A stretch of 64,000 nt of DNA from Arthrobacter_B sp038069765 (GCF_038069765.1 NZ_JBBPFS010000005.1:346290-410289); one strand, 5' to 3'. Positions 50,415 to 59,814 are shown, counted from the stretch's first letter. Numbers and translations: made by a program. Notes: generated by a model not told the origin, from the letters alone.

Positions 50415-52252
50415 TTGGACGTGGCCGGCTGGCCGAGCCCGCTGTGCTCCTCCCGGAGCTGCCGCTTGACGATCTTTCCGCTGGGATTCTTGGGCAGGGA
50501 GTCGGCGATGACCACATATTTGGGCGTCTTATAGCCCGCCAGCAGTCCCCGTGTGTGGGCCATCACTGCTTCCGGCGTCAATGCGGCTCCGGACTTCGGA
50601 ACCACCACAACGGCCACCGCCTCCACCCAGTGCGGATGGGGAACGCCGAACACCGCCGCCTCGGCCACGCCGTCAAGCAGGTAAACCGCTTCCTCCACCT
50701 CCCGGCTGGCAACGTTTTCCCCGCCGGTTTTGATCATGTCCTTCTTGCGGTCCACCACGGTGAGGTACCCTTCGTCGTCGAAGTACCCCAGGTCCCCGGA
50801 ATGGAACCAGCCGCCCGCAAACGCGTCGGCTGTGCGCTCGGGGTCCCGGTAGTAGCCCAGGGTTGCATGCGGGCTGCGGTGCACGATCTCACCCACGCTC
50901 CCGGCCGGAAGCGGACTGCCGTCTTCGCCGACCACTGCGGTTTCCACGTTCAGGGAGGGCCGGCCGGCTGAACCGGCGTGCATCAATTGGTCCTCCGGGC
51001 CCAGGATGGTGGCCACCGGAGCCATCTCTGTTTGCCCGTAAAAGTTCCAGAAGCGGACGCCGGGCAGGCGCTGCTGCAGTTCCTTGAGGACCTGCACCGG
51101 CATGGCGGACGCTCCGTAATAGCCCTTGCGCAGGGAGGAGAGATCAGCGGCGTCAAAGTGCGGCGAACGCAGGAGGGAAATCCACACCGTGGGCGGGGCA
51201 AAAAACTTAGTGACTTTCTCCCGCTCAATGGTTGCCAGGATGGCGGCGGGATCCGGTGCTGGCAGGATGATGCTGGTGGCCCCCAGATAAATGTCCGGTC
51301 CGAGGAAGCAGTCCAACTGGGCGCAGTGGTACAGCGGAAGGGTGTGCAGGTCGACGTCGTCGGAACTCATGTCACCGTCCACCACGGCCGAGACGTACTC
51401 CCACAGCAGCGACCGGCTGGACATCAGGGCACCTTTGGGGCGGGACTCCGTGCCTGAGGTGTACATGAGGCGCACCGGATCGTCGTCGCCCACGTGGGCG
51501 CCACCCGGGAGAGCGTCAGGACCGGCGCTGTCGAACTCGAACCAGTCCTGCACATCGGTCCACCCGGCCGGCGGAGCGTCTGTCCCGCTGCAGACGCAGG
51601 AACGCACGACGACGGCGTCCGTTTCGGCGGCGGCCATGGCGGCCTCGGCTACCGGAACGAGGGCGTCCTGAACAACGAAGGCGCTGGCGCCGCTGTGATC
51701 CAGGACGTAGGCAACCTCGTCCGGTCCGAGCATGAAGTTGATGGGAACCAGCACCACGCCGGCCCGTGCGGTTGCGAAGGCCAGGACTGCAAACTGCCAG
51801 GTATTGCGGCACAGCAGTGCCAGGCGGTCACCGGGCTTTATGCCGCTGCCGTGCAGGGCGGATGCTGCTGCGGCCACGGCCTGCTCGAATTCCGCGAAAG
51901 TCAGCCGGGTGCTTCCGTCAACGAGGGCCGTGCGGCGCGGATACCGCTGTGCGCTGCGTCGCGGCAGGTCTCCGAGTGTCTGGCTGCGGGCTTGGCTGCC
52001 GGAAGGTGTGCTGACGGAGGGTGCGGCACCGGCAGGCGTGGCGCCGGACTCTAACGTGCCGGGCGCCGTCTTGCCGGACTCTAAGTTGCCGGGAGCTGAC
52101 TTGCCGGACTCTAACGTGCCGGGCGCCGTCTTGCCGGACTCTAAGTTGCCGGGAGCTGACTTGCCGGACTCTAAGTTGCCGGGAGCTGACTTGCCGGACT
52201 CTAGGTTGCCAAACGCTGACTTGCCGGACGTGGAAGACAGTGGAGCGGACAC
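50399..52252 (-). CDS. AMP-dependent acyl-CoA synthetase with N-terminal decapeptide repeats
   Basis: ANL-superfamily ligase (617 aa) that activates a carboxylic acid with ATP and CoA. P-loop YTSGTESRPKGAL (about residues 265-277), NFYGQTEM, the hinge region WFHSGDLGYFDDEGYLTVVD and catalytic Lys in LPKNPSGKIVKRQL. Residues 10-69 are six tandem decapeptides GK(S/T)APG(N/T)LES absent from the family. The start GTG 52252 lies before these repeats; no clear alternative start follows. The substrate is unknown. It lies 115 bases after tusA. Confidence 0.9.
   Translation of the reverse strand: MSAPLSSTSGKSAFGNLESGKSAPGNLESGKSAPGNLESGKTAPGTLESGKSAPGNLESGKTAPGTLESGATPAGAAPSVSTPSGSQARSQTLGDLPRRSAQRYPRRTALVDGSTRLTFAEFEQAVAAAASALHGSGIKPGDRLALLCRNTWQFAVLAFATARAGVVLVPINFMLGPDEVAYVLDHSGASAFVVQDALVPVAEAAMAAAETDAVVVRSCVCSGTDAPPAGWTDVQDWFEFDSAGPDALPGGAHVGDDDPVRLMYTSGTESRPKGALMSSRSLLWEYVSAVVDGDMSSDDVDLHTLPLYHCAQLDCFLGPDIYLGATSIILPAPDPAAILATIEREKVTKFFAPPTVWISLLRSPHFDAADLSSLRKGYYGASAMPVQVLKELQQRLPGVRFWNFYGQTEMAPVATILGPEDQLMHAGSAGRPSLNVETAVVGEDGSPLPAGSVGEIVHRSPHATLGYYRDPERTADAFAGGWFHSGDLGYFDDEGYLTVVDRKKDMIKTGGENVASREVEEAVYLLDGVAEAAVFGVPHPHWVEAVAVVVVPKSGAALTPEAVMAHTRGLLAGYKTPKYVVIADSLPKNPSGKIVKRQLREEHSGLGQPATSNPAGV
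52046..52225 (-). repeat. 30-bp coding repeat, six copies
   Basis: Six in-frame 30-bp units encode residues 10-69 of the acyl-CoA ligase (GKSAPGNLES and variants). The units alternate between N/S and T/T forms, which suggests duplication of larger blocks. The lysine- and proline-rich segment is probably disordered. Confidence 0.93.
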
Positions 52253-52333
52253 GCGGAACCCCCGGGGTAGACGTTTTCCGCTGCTGCACGTGGTGAGCGC
52301 GGATCTGTAGGCCCACAGTCTGTCCCACCCGGA

Positions 52334-52358
52334 GGCTCAGGGGAAGCACCCCTGAGCC
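52334..52358 (-). terminator. Hairpin after tusA
   Basis: GGCTCAGGGG pairs with CCCCTGAGCC around AAGCA, 10 bases beyond the tusA stop on the minus strand. It is a probable terminator or attenuator before the ligase gene. Confidence 0.65.
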
Positions 52359-52367
52359 GGGCCGTCC

Positions 52368-52595
52368 TTAGGCTTTCTGTACCGTGATGGACCATTCCGC
52401 CGGACCAATTTTGGAAAAGTCGGTGACCGGGTAGCCGCTTTCGGCAGCCCAGCGCGGAATGGCGTCAGTGGCCTGGGTGCAGTCGAAGTGGATGACCAAT
52501 TCATCGCCGGCTGCCAGCGTAGTCATTGCGTCCTTGGCTTCGACCAGGGGGAAGGGGCAGACCTGCCCGTTGGTTTCAAGGGTTACCTGTGCCAT
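52368..52595 (-). CDS. Sulfur carrier protein TusA family
   Basis: A 75-residue SirA/TusA-fold protein with the conserved CPFPL motif (active Cys, residue 13). It carries persulfide sulfur between donors and acceptors. ATG 52595 has GAAAGGAAG upstream. It is 148 bases downstream of the YeeE-type transporter, matching the yeeE-yeeD pairing known for thiosulfate uptake. The intergenic stretch holds short repeats. Confidence 0.93.
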   Translation of the reverse strand: MAQVTLETNGQVCPFPLVEAKDAMTTLAAGDELVIHFDCTQATDAIPRWAAESGYPVTDFSKIGPAEWSITVQKA

Positions 52596-52620
52596 GTGGA
52601 TTCTTCCTTTCGGGAAGGGA

Positions 52621-52700
52621 TTCTTGAGGAGGGTTTTGAGGAGGGTTTTGGGCGGGATGCCGGCGGGGATGCCGGGGATGCAGGCAGGGATGCCTGCGGA
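52621..52700. repeat. Short repeats between the yeeE-type gene and tusA
   Basis: Two GAGGAGGGTTTT units (about 52626-52651) are followed by several GGGATGCCGG-like units. The stretch lies upstream of the tusA start on the minus strand and has no visible coding. Confidence 0.6.
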
Positions 52701-52743
52701 TCGGGAAGGGGCTCGGAATTTTAATAAGTCCGGTGTTGCGAAC

Positions 52744-53829
52744 CTAGCTGCGGACGCCGGCGGCAGCGGAAGCCCCGGCGGCACCGGCTGCTCCGCTGCT
52801 CCCGGAAGACGCAGGACGGCGCTTCATGATGGTCATCCTCGCGGCAAGGCCCGTACCCAGGATCATGCATACCAGGGCGGTCCAGCCCTGGAAGCTGAAC
52901 TGGGCCGTCTCGACCATGGCATTTCCGATGGTGCAGCCGCCGGCAAGCGCGGCACCGACGCCCATCATTGCGCCGCCGCCAAGGCTCTTGAGGACGGTGG
53001 GCGCGTCGGGAATGCGGATCCGGAATTCACCGCTGCCCTTCGCCGCGATGAAGGAACCCACGAGAATTCCGAGGACGAGGAAGACACCCCAGTCGACCAG
53101 TTCCGGATCCCCGGTCACCAGGTAGTTAACCGCGTTAGAGGACGGCGTGGTGATGCCCAGGCCCGCTTCGCGGCCGGTGGCCCAGCTCAGCGGCCACGCG
53201 ATGATGGCGATCAAACCGATGACCACCGCCGTGGCGAAGGCATTCCAGGGCTTCTCAAACAACAGATGTGCCAGCCCGGACTTCGAGGCCGGCGGGGTTG
53301 CCATGGTGAACTTCGGCTTGCTCAGGTGATGGCGTACCGCCAGGGCCACCGCCCCCGTCAGGATGGCCACGAACACCCACGGCGAGACATTCAGGACCGA
53401 GTGGAAGGTGCTCTGCTCCACGGTGACCGACCGCATGGATGAGGTGAACCCGGACAGCGGTCCGGTTTTCATCACGGCGGCAAACAGGGCGTACGTGATC
53501 AGGGCCAGCCAGCTGCCCACCAGCCCTTCACCGGCACGGTAATACGTTCCGGTGGCGCAGCCTCCGGCCAGGACAATGGCAAACCCGAAGATTAAACCGC
53601 CCACTACCGTGGCAAGCCACGGGAACGGTCCCGATTCCAGGGAAATGACACCGGCCGCATCGAGAGCGAAAACTCCGATGCTCTGTACGGCAACAACCAC
53701 CATGAACGCGGTGAGCCACCGCGTATTGCGGGTCACCCAGATGTCGCGGAAGGCACCCGTGACGCAAAAACGTCCGCGCTGCATCACGAAGCCAAGCGCC
53801 ATGCCGACAAAGAGGCCGGAAATAAGCAT
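52744..53829 (-). CDS. YeeE/YedE-family thiosulfate transporter
   Basis: A 361-residue membrane protein with nine or more helices. Conserved cysteines lie in RGRFCVTGAFRD (about residue 20), AGGCATGTYYRAGEG (about 77) and AGGCTIGNAMVE (about 313); in the characterised thiosulfate transporter these pass the ion through the membrane. The paired TusA supports the role. ATG 53829 has GAAGGGGAC upstream; the frame is open to 54096 through the leader but lacks similarity there. Confidence 0.92.
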   Translation of the reverse strand: MLISGLFVGMALGFVMQRGRFCVTGAFRDIWVTRNTRWLTAFMVVVAVQSIGVFALDAAGVISLESGPFPWLATVVGGLIFGFAIVLAGGCATGTYYRAGEGLVGSWLALITYALFAAVMKTGPLSGFTSSMRSVTVEQSTFHSVLNVSPWVFVAILTGAVALAVRHHLSKPKFTMATPPASKSGLAHLLFEKPWNAFATAVVIGLIAIIAWPLSWATGREAGLGITTPSSNAVNYLVTGDPELVDWGVFLVLGILVGSFIAAKGSGEFRIRIPDAPTVLKSLGGGAMMGVGAALAGGCTIGNAMVETAQFSFQGWTALVCMILGTGLAARMTIMKRRPASSGSSGAAGAAGASAAAGVRS

Positions 53830-54021
53830 GGAAGTGTCCCCTTCCGGGGTGAGTAAGGGTGGAAAATCCGCGATGGATAAGGGCGGAAATCCAGGAGGGC
53901 GGGTAAGCCGGGAGACATCAACGCTATTGGTCCGGGGTGAAGCCGGGCAAAGAATGTGGCGCCGCGTGAAGAGTAGTGAAGCCCGGTGACGCAAAGGGAA
54001 TAAAATCTCTCCCAGCCTGCC

Positions 54022-54037
54022 CCTAGCAATTACTAGG
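54022..54037. promoter_or_regulatory. Palindrome CCTAG-CAATTA-CTAGG
   Basis: Perfect 5-bp arms between the thiosulfate transporter gene and the acyl-CoA dehydrogenase operon, 46 bases before the latter's start. It is a candidate site for the MarR regulator encoded at the operon's end, or for a sulfur regulator. Confidence 0.4.
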
Positions 54038-54082
54038 TAGTCCAAGTAAATTGGCGTCCACGGTACCAATGAAGGGCGGGGC

Positions 54083-55219
54083 ATGTTCGAACTCACGGAA
54101 GATCAACAAGCAATCAGGGACATGGTGCGGGACTTCGCCGCCGGGGCCCTGGCGCCCAACGCCGCCAAATGGGATGAAACCAAGCACTTTCCGGTGGACG
54201 TCCTGGCGCAGGCCGGTGAGCTCGGCATGGGCGGAATCTACGCGGCGGAGGAACACGGCGGTGCCGGCCTTTCACGCACCGACGCCGTCGTGATCTTTGA
54301 GGAACTGTCCAAGGCGGATCCGTCCATCGCGGCCTACATTTCCATCCACAACATGGTGGTTTGGATGATCGACTCCTTCGGTACCGAGGACCAGCGTGCG
54401 CGCTGGGTTCCCGAACTCGCTTCCATGCAGTCGCTGGGCAGCTATTGCCTCACCGAGCCGGGCGCAGGCTCCGACGCCGCGGCCCTGACGACCAAGGCTG
54501 AACGGGACGGCGACCATTACGTACTGAACGGCGTCAAGCAGTTCATCTCCGGCGCCGGCAGCTCCGCGTATTACATCGTCATGGCACGCACCAGTGGTGC
54601 CGGTGCCCGGGGCATCAGCGCCATTGTTGTTCCGGCGGACACCCCGGGACTGTCCTTTGGCCCTGCCGAGCGCAAGATGGGCTGGAATGCGCAGCCCACG
54701 GGCCAGGTAATCTTCACCGACCTGCGGGTTCCCGTGTCTAACCGGCTGGGGGAGGAGGGCTCCGGTTTCGGGATTGCCATGAAGGGCCTGAACGGCGGAC
54801 GCCTGAACATGGGAGCGTGCTCGCTGGGCGGTGCACAGGCTGCCCTGGACCAGACCGTGGCGCATCTGAAGCAGCGCACCGCTTTCGGCAAGCCGCTCAT
54901 TGAGCAGTCCTCGCTCCTTTTCCGGCTCGCCGACATGGAAATGAAGCTCCAAGTAGCCCGGACGATGCTCCGGCGGGCCGCGGATGCGCTGGACCGGGGG
55001 GCGCCCGACGTCGTCACGCTCTGCGCCACTGCCAAGCGGGTGGCCACCGACAACGGTTTCGCGGTGGCGAACGAGGCGCTGCAGCTGCACGGCGGCTACG
55101 GCTACCTCTCGGAGTACGGCCTGGAAAAGATTGTCCGGGACCTGAGGGTCCACCAAATACTGGAAGGCTCCAACGAAATCATGCAGCTCATTGTGGGCCG
55201 GACGCTGGCGGAGGCCTGA
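54083..55219 (+). CDS. Acyl-CoA dehydrogenase, probable isobutyryl-CoA dehydrogenase
   Basis: FAD-dependent dehydrogenase (378 aa). FAD/substrate motifs CLTEPGAGSDAAAL (about residues 125-138) and the C-terminal EALQLHGGYGYLSEYGLEKIVRDLRVHQILEGSNEI with the catalytic Glu. It converts isobutyryl-CoA to methacrylyl-CoA if the operon is for valine breakdown, as the following HIBCH and HIBADH genes suggest. One base separates it from the next gene. Confidence 0.9.
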   Translation: MFELTEDQQAIRDMVRDFAAGALAPNAAKWDETKHFPVDVLAQAGELGMGGIYAAEEHGGAGLSRTDAVVIFEELSKADPSIAAYISIHNMVVWMIDSFGTEDQRARWVPELASMQSLGSYCLTEPGAGSDAAALTTKAERDGDHYVLNGVKQFISGAGSSAYYIVMARTSGAGARGISAIVVPADTPGLSFGPAERKMGWNAQPTGQVIFTDLRVPVSNRLGEEGSGFGIAMKGLNGGRLNMGACSLGGAQAALDQTVAHLKQRTAFGKPLIEQSSLLFRLADMEMKLQVARTMLRRAADALDRGAPDVVTLCATAKRVATDNGFAVANEALQLHGGYGYLSEYGLEKIVRDLRVHQILEGSNEIMQLIVGRTLAEA

Positions 55220-55220
55220 G

Positions 55221-56339
55221 ATGACGAAAAGCAGCGCACCCGAGCAGTCTCTGGCAGCGGCGACCTCTCCGGCGCCGGCGGAGAACGCCGAGCCCGAGGT
55301 CCTGATTGAACGCAGCGGTCACCTGGGCCGGATCATCCTGAACCGCCCGCGGGCCATCAACGCGCTCACGGCCAGCATGGTTGCCCTGATCCGCGGAGCA
55401 CTGGACCAGTGGGAGCACGACGACGCCGTGGCGACCGTCCTGCTGTCCGGCGCCGGCGAGCGCGGACTCTGCGCCGGGGGTGACATCGTGGCCATCTACC
55501 GGGACGCGGGCAACGGCGGCGCTGAATCCGCCCGGTTCTGGGCAGAGGAATACGAACTCAACGCCCGCATCAGCAGCTATCCCAAGCCCTATGTGGCGCT
55601 GATGGACGGAATTGTCCTGGGCGGCGGCGTCGGCGTTTCCGCCCACGGCAGCCACCGGATCGTCACCGAGCGCACAAAGGTGGGCATGCCGGAAACCGGC
55701 ATTGGTTTTGTTCCCGACGTCGGCGGCACCTACCTGCTCTCCCGTGCCCCCGGAGAGCTGGGCACGCATGCCGCCCTCACCGCCGGAATGATGACCGGCC
55801 CGGATGCACTGCTCCTGGGGCTGGCGGACCTGTACATGGACAGCAGCCGCTTGGAGGACCTGGCCGCCGCGCTCGCGGAAAGGCCGGCCGGGGAGGTCCT
55901 GCAGGACTTTGCGCAGGAGGCTCCGGAGGCCCCGCTGGCGGCTGCGCAGCACTGGATCGACGAGTGCTACGGCCACGACGACGTCGAAACCATCATTGAT
56001 GCCCTGCTCCGTTCCGGGGAGACGGACGCCAACTCCGCCGCCGGATCGATCAGCGCCAAATCCCCGACCGCGTTGAAAGTGACGCTGCAGTCGCTGCGCC
56101 GGGCGCGCGAGCTTCCGGACCTGGTCAGCGTCCTGGTGCAGGAGTACCGCGTCTCCCTGCATGCCCTTGCCGCACCCGACTTCGCCGAGGGCGTCCGGGC
56201 ACAGGTGATCGACAAGGACCGTGAGCCGCGCTGGCAGCCGGCCGCCCTTGAGGATGTGCGCCAGGCCGACGTGGACGCGTACTTCGAACCCGTCCAGGGC
56301 CGGCGCGACGTTTTCACTACCAGCCAGGAGCAGATATGA
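55221..56339 (+). CDS. 3-hydroxyisobutyryl-CoA hydrolase (HIBCH-like crotonase)
   Basis: A 372-residue crotonase-fold thioesterase. Oxyanion-hole segments GERGLCAGGDI (about residue 84) and DGIVLGGGVGVS (about 130-141). The HIBCH signature VGMPETGIGFVPDVGGTYLL carries the catalytic Glu and Asp. It releases 3-hydroxyisobutyrate in valine catabolism. The N-terminal 30 residues are Ala/Pro-rich. It overlaps the HIBADH gene by 4 bases. Confidence 0.92.
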   Translation: MTKSSAPEQSLAAATSPAPAENAEPEVLIERSGHLGRIILNRPRAINALTASMVALIRGALDQWEHDDAVATVLLSGAGERGLCAGGDIVAIYRDAGNGGAESARFWAEEYELNARISSYPKPYVALMDGIVLGGGVGVSAHGSHRIVTERTKVGMPETGIGFVPDVGGTYLLSRAPGELGTHAALTAGMMTGPDALLLGLADLYMDSSRLEDLAAALAERPAGEVLQDFAQEAPEAPLAAAQHWIDECYGHDDVETIIDALLRSGETDANSAAGSISAKSPTALKVTLQSLRRARELPDLVSVLVQEYRVSLHALAAPDFAEGVRAQVIDKDREPRWQPAALEDVRQADVDAYFEPVQGRRDVFTTSQEQI

Positions 56340-57394
56340 CGCAGGAACCGCAGCAGCAAGGCCCGGGCCGGGACACCAGGGTCGGCTTCATTGGGCTGGG
56401 CAACATGGGCGGGCCGATGGCTGCGAATCTGGTGGCCGCCGGGTACCCGGTGAGCGGCTTCGACCCGGTTCCCGCTGCAGCGGAGCGGGCCGCAGCCAAG
56501 GGCATCCGCATGGCGGCCACTGCAGATCAGGCCGTGGCGGAGGCCGACGTCGTCATCACCATGCTGCCCACCGGCCAGCATGTGCTCAATGTCCTGTCCG
56601 GTGACGGTGACGCTTTGGGACTGCTCGCGGCCGCTGCGCCGGATGCCCTGTTCCTGGAGTGCTCGACCATCTCCGTTGACGATGCCCGCACAGCCCATGC
56701 ACTGATGCTCGAGACCGGGCACCGCGGACTGGATGCTCCCGTCTCCGGGGGCGTGGTGGGCGCCGAAGCGGGCACCCTGACCTTCATGGCCGGCGGGGCC
56801 GCGGATGATTTCGCGGCAGCGCTGCCCCTGCTCGAAATCATGGGCGGACGCGTGGTGCACTGCGGCGATGCCGGGGCGGGACAGGCAGCCAAGATCTGCA
56901 ACAACATGATCCTCGGCGTCTCCATGATTGCGGTCAGCGAGGCCTTTGTACTTGGGGAAGAACTGGGCCTGACCCACGAGGCGCTGTTCGACGTCGCCTC
57001 CGCCGCATCAGGGCAGTGCTGGGCTCTAACCACCAACTGTCCGGTTCCCGGCCCGGTTCCTGCCAGTCCCGCCAACCGGGACTACCAGCCCGGCTTTGCC
57101 GCGGCGCTGATGGCCAAGGACCTGGGCCTTGCCGCGGACGCCTTGGATTCCACCGGAGTCCGCGCGGAACTGGGGCGGCGGGCGGGAGAAATCTACCGGG
57201 ACCTCACGGCGTCCGGCGGCGGAGGACAGGACTTTTCCTCCGTCATCAGTTCCATCCGGGCCGCTACCTCGGCCTCGGAAGCAGATGCCGGACAGCACCG
57301 GCACCCCACGGACGGACACTACCCGGCGGAACAGCCGGCAGGACAGACACAGCCGGCAGGACAGCTGCCGGCAGAACAGAGCGGAGCAGTATGA
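56336..57394 (+). CDS. mmsB: 3-hydroxyisobutyrate dehydrogenase
   Basis: A 352-residue NAD-dependent dehydrogenase. Rossmann motif GFIGLGNMGGPMA (residues 17-29), substrate segment DAPVSGGVVGAEAGTLTFM (about 133-151) and catalytic Lys186 in AGQAAKICNN. It oxidises 3-hydroxyisobutyrate to methylmalonate semialdehyde. About 40 residues beyond the usual C terminus are low-complexity (AEQPAGQTQPAGQLPAEQ) and come from an 18-bp repeat at 57331-57364. Confidence 0.94.
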   Translation: MTQEPQQQGPGRDTRVGFIGLGNMGGPMAANLVAAGYPVSGFDPVPAAAERAAAKGIRMAATADQAVAEADVVITMLPTGQHVLNVLSGDGDALGLLAAAAPDALFLECSTISVDDARTAHALMLETGHRGLDAPVSGGVVGAEAGTLTFMAGGAADDFAAALPLLEIMGGRVVHCGDAGAGQAAKICNNMILGVSMIAVSEAFVLGEELGLTHEALFDVASAASGQCWALTTNCPVPGPVPASPANRDYQPGFAAALMAKDLGLAADALDSTGVRAELGRRAGEIYRDLTASGGGGQDFSSVISSIRAATSASEADAGQHRHPTDGHYPAEQPAGQTQPAGQLPAEQSGAV

Positions 57395-58167
57395 GCGAGT
57401 ACGAGAACATCCTCCTGGAGCGCAGCGGACGGGTTGGCATCATCACGCTGAACCGCCCCAAAGCACTGAATGCGCTGAACTACGGGCTGATGCAGGATGT
57501 GGTCTCGGCAGCAACGGAGCTGGACAGCGATCCGGAAATCGGAGCCATCATCATTACCGGTTCCGAACGGGCCTTCGCTGCCGGAGCCGATATCAAGGAA
57601 ATGTCCGAAAAATCGTATATGGACATGTATCTCGGCAACTGGTTCCGCGGCTGGGACACCCTCGCTGCCGTACGTACCCCGGTGATTGCAGCCGTCTCCG
57701 GCCACGCCCTGGGCGGCGGCTGTGAACTGGCGTTGCTGTGCGACTTCATCATTGCCTCCGATACGGCTACGTTCGGGCAGCCGGAAATCAAGCTCGGGGT
57801 CATACCCGGAATCGGCGGCTCACAGCGGTTGACCCGTGCAGTGGGCAAGGCCAAGGCCATGGAAATGATCCTCACCGGCCGGACCATCGGTGCCGAGGAA
57901 GCCGAAAGGGCAGGCATGGTGGCACGTGTTGTGCCTGCTGCCGATCTGCTCGCCGACGCCCGTTCCACCGCAGAGACCATCGCCTCCATGTCCGCCCCGG
58001 TAGCAATGCTCGGCAAGGAACTCGTCAACGCCGCCTTCGAAACCACGCTGGAATCCGGCATCCGGTTCGAGCGCCGGGTTTTCCATTCCGTCTTTGGTCT
58101 GGAGGACCAGAAGGAAGGCATGGCGGCCTTCATCGAGAAGCGCAAGCCCGATTTCAAGCACCGCTGA
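57391..58167 (+). CDS. Enoyl-CoA hydratase
   Basis: A 258-residue crotonase with both catalytic glutamates, in GGGCELALLCDF (about residue 113) and GQPEIKLGVIPGIGGSQRL (about 133). It is likely the methacrylyl-CoA hydratase of the valine pathway and may act on other short enoyl-CoAs. The ATG overlaps the HIBADH stop. Its last codons (AAGCACCGC TGA) resemble units of the repeat that follows. Confidence 0.93.
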   Translation: MSEYENILLERSGRVGIITLNRPKALNALNYGLMQDVVSAATELDSDPEIGAIIITGSERAFAAGADIKEMSEKSYMDMYLGNWFRGWDTLAAVRTPVIAAVSGHALGGGCELALLCDFIIASDTATFGQPEIKLGVIPGIGGSQRLTRAVGKAKAMEMILTGRTIGAEEAERAGMVARVVPAADLLADARSTAETIASMSAPVAMLGKELVNAAFETTLESGIRFERRVFHSVFGLEDQKEGMAAFIEKRKPDFKHR

Positions 58168-58191
58168 GCCTGGACACCAAGAATCCCGCGC

Positions 58192-58240
58192 CACCCCAGC
58201 AGCACCGCACCACCCCAGCAGCACCGCACCACCCGAGCAA
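58192..58240. repeat. 19-bp tandem repeat between hydratase and ALDH genes
   Basis: Two exact CACCCCAGCAGCACCGCAC units (58192-58210, 58211-58229) and a partial third. AGCACCGC of the unit matches the final bases of the upstream gene before its stop. Confidence 0.88.
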
Positions 58241-58272
58241 TCCGAGTACGACGACCGAGAAAACGAGGCATC

Positions 58273-59814
58273 ATGACCCAGCTCAACATTCCCTCGGAAG
58301 CGGAGCGCAGCGCTGACAGCGCCGACAGCAGCGCAGAGCGTTCCGATTACAGTTCCTTCCTGTCCGGGGTCGACCAGCCAATGTGGATCAGCGGCGAGCC
58401 GGTTCAGGCTGCGTCGGGGCAGTGGCGGGACGTCATGAATCCGGCACGCCGGGAAACCGTCATTGCACGGGTCCCGGCAGGCGGTCCCGAAGACGTGGAC
58501 CGCGCCGTTTCCGCTGCCCGGGCTGCATTTCCCGGCTGGCGCAGCGCCCACTTCACCGTCCGCTCCCGGGCGCTGTCCCTCATCGCCGACGAGATCGAAG
58601 CCCGTGCCGAAGACTTCGCGCGGCTCACGGCCCTGGATACCGGGAACGCTCTGCGCACCCAGGCGCGGCCTGAAGTCACCACGCTGGTCTCCCTGTTCCG
58701 GTACTTCGCCGGAATTGCCGGTGAGGCCAAGGGCGTGACCCTGCCCGCCGGCGAGGGGCAGCTGCAGTACACGCGGCTGGAACCGCTTGGCGTGGTGGCG
58801 TGCATCCTGCCCTGGAACTCGCCGCTTATGATTGCCGGGTTCAAGCTTCCGGCAGCCCTGGCCGCGGGCAACACCGTCATCTTGAAGGCGGCCGACGACG
58901 CGCCGCTGACCATCCTGCTGCTGGCCGAAATCTGCGGAAAGCACCTGCCGGCTGGAACCGTCAATGCCCTGACCGGGCGGGGAAGCGTCATTGGTGCTGC
59001 CCTGGCCGAGCACCCCGGCGTTGACAAGGTCTCCTTCACCGGATCCACGGAAGTTGGCCGCGGTGTCGCCCGCACCGCCGGAGAGCGGCTGGCCCACGTG
59101 TCCCTGGAGCTGGGCGGAAAGAATCCTTCGATTGTCTTCCCGGACGCAGTCGACGAGGAACTGATTGACGGACTGCTGCTCGCTTCCCGGTTCACCCGGC
59201 AGGGCCAGAGCTGCACTGCCGGTTCCCGGCTGTTCCTGCACGAGGACATTTACGACGAGGTCCTCGAACGGCTCTCGGCAAAGCTCGGTGCCCTGACCGT
59301 GGGCGACCCGCTGGATGAGGCCACCGACATGGGTGCTGTCATTAACAACAGCCAGTTCTCCTCCATCAGCGGTTATCTTGAGGAGGGCCGCGGTTCCATG
59401 GCCACGATCCTCGGCGGCTCCGTTCCGGAGGAGGGTCCGCTGACGGAGGGCTACTTCCATCTGCCGACGGTGTTCGGCGGCGGCCGGAACGATTTCCGGC
59501 TGGCGCAGGAGGAGATTTTCGGCCCGGTCCTGGTTGCCATTCCGTGGCGGGACACCGAGGACGTCATCCGCATGGCGAACGAGTCCCACTACGGACTGGC
59601 CGCCTACGTGTGGTCGCATAACCTGGACAATGCGCTGAACACTGCGCACCGCGTGGACGCCGGCTGGGTGCAGGTGAACCAGGGCGGAGGCCAGGTGGTG
59701 GGGCAGTCCTACGGCGGCTACAAGCAAAGCGGTATCGGCCGGGAGGTGTCGCTGGAGGGCATGCTCGCGGGGTTCACCCAGACAAAGCAGATTAACGTCA
59801 AGCTGCGCGGCTGA
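58273..59814 (+). CDS. Aldehyde dehydrogenase family protein
   Basis: A 513-residue NAD(P)-dependent dehydrogenase. Cofactor segments ILPWNSPLMIAGFKLPAAL and FTGSTEVGRG (about residue 257), catalytic Glu in LELGGKNP and catalytic Cys in RQGQSCTAGSRLF (about 318). It lacks the sequence features of CoA-acylating methylmalonate semialdehyde dehydrogenase (MmsA), so it should give a free acid, perhaps from an aldehyde intermediate or isobutyraldehyde. It lies 105 bases after the hydratase gene. Confidence 0.92.
   Translation: MTQLNIPSEAERSADSADSSAERSDYSSFLSGVDQPMWISGEPVQAASGQWRDVMNPARRETVIARVPAGGPEDVDRAVSAARAAFPGWRSAHFTVRSRALSLIADEIEARAEDFARLTALDTGNALRTQARPEVTTLVSLFRYFAGIAGEAKGVTLPAGEGQLQYTRLEPLGVVACILPWNSPLMIAGFKLPAALAAGNTVILKAADDAPLTILLLAEICGKHLPAGTVNALTGRGSVIGAALAEHPGVDKVSFTGSTEVGRGVARTAGERLAHVSLELGGKNPSIVFPDAVDEELIDGLLLASRFTRQGQSCTAGSRLFLHEDIYDEVLERLSAKLGALTVGDPLDEATDMGAVINNSQFSSISGYLEEGRGSMATILGGSVPEEGPLTEGYFHLPTVFGGGRNDFRLAQEEIFGPVLVAIPWRDTEDVIRMANESHYGLAAYVWSHNLDNALNTAHRVDAGWVQVNQGGGQVVGQSYGGYKQSGIGREVSLEGMLAGFTQTKQINVKLRG

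Noticed and set aside
57820..59727. 635-codon open frame on the minus strand
   Set aside because: It runs across the hydratase, a repeat-bearing gap and the ALDH gene on the opposite strand and shows no domain.
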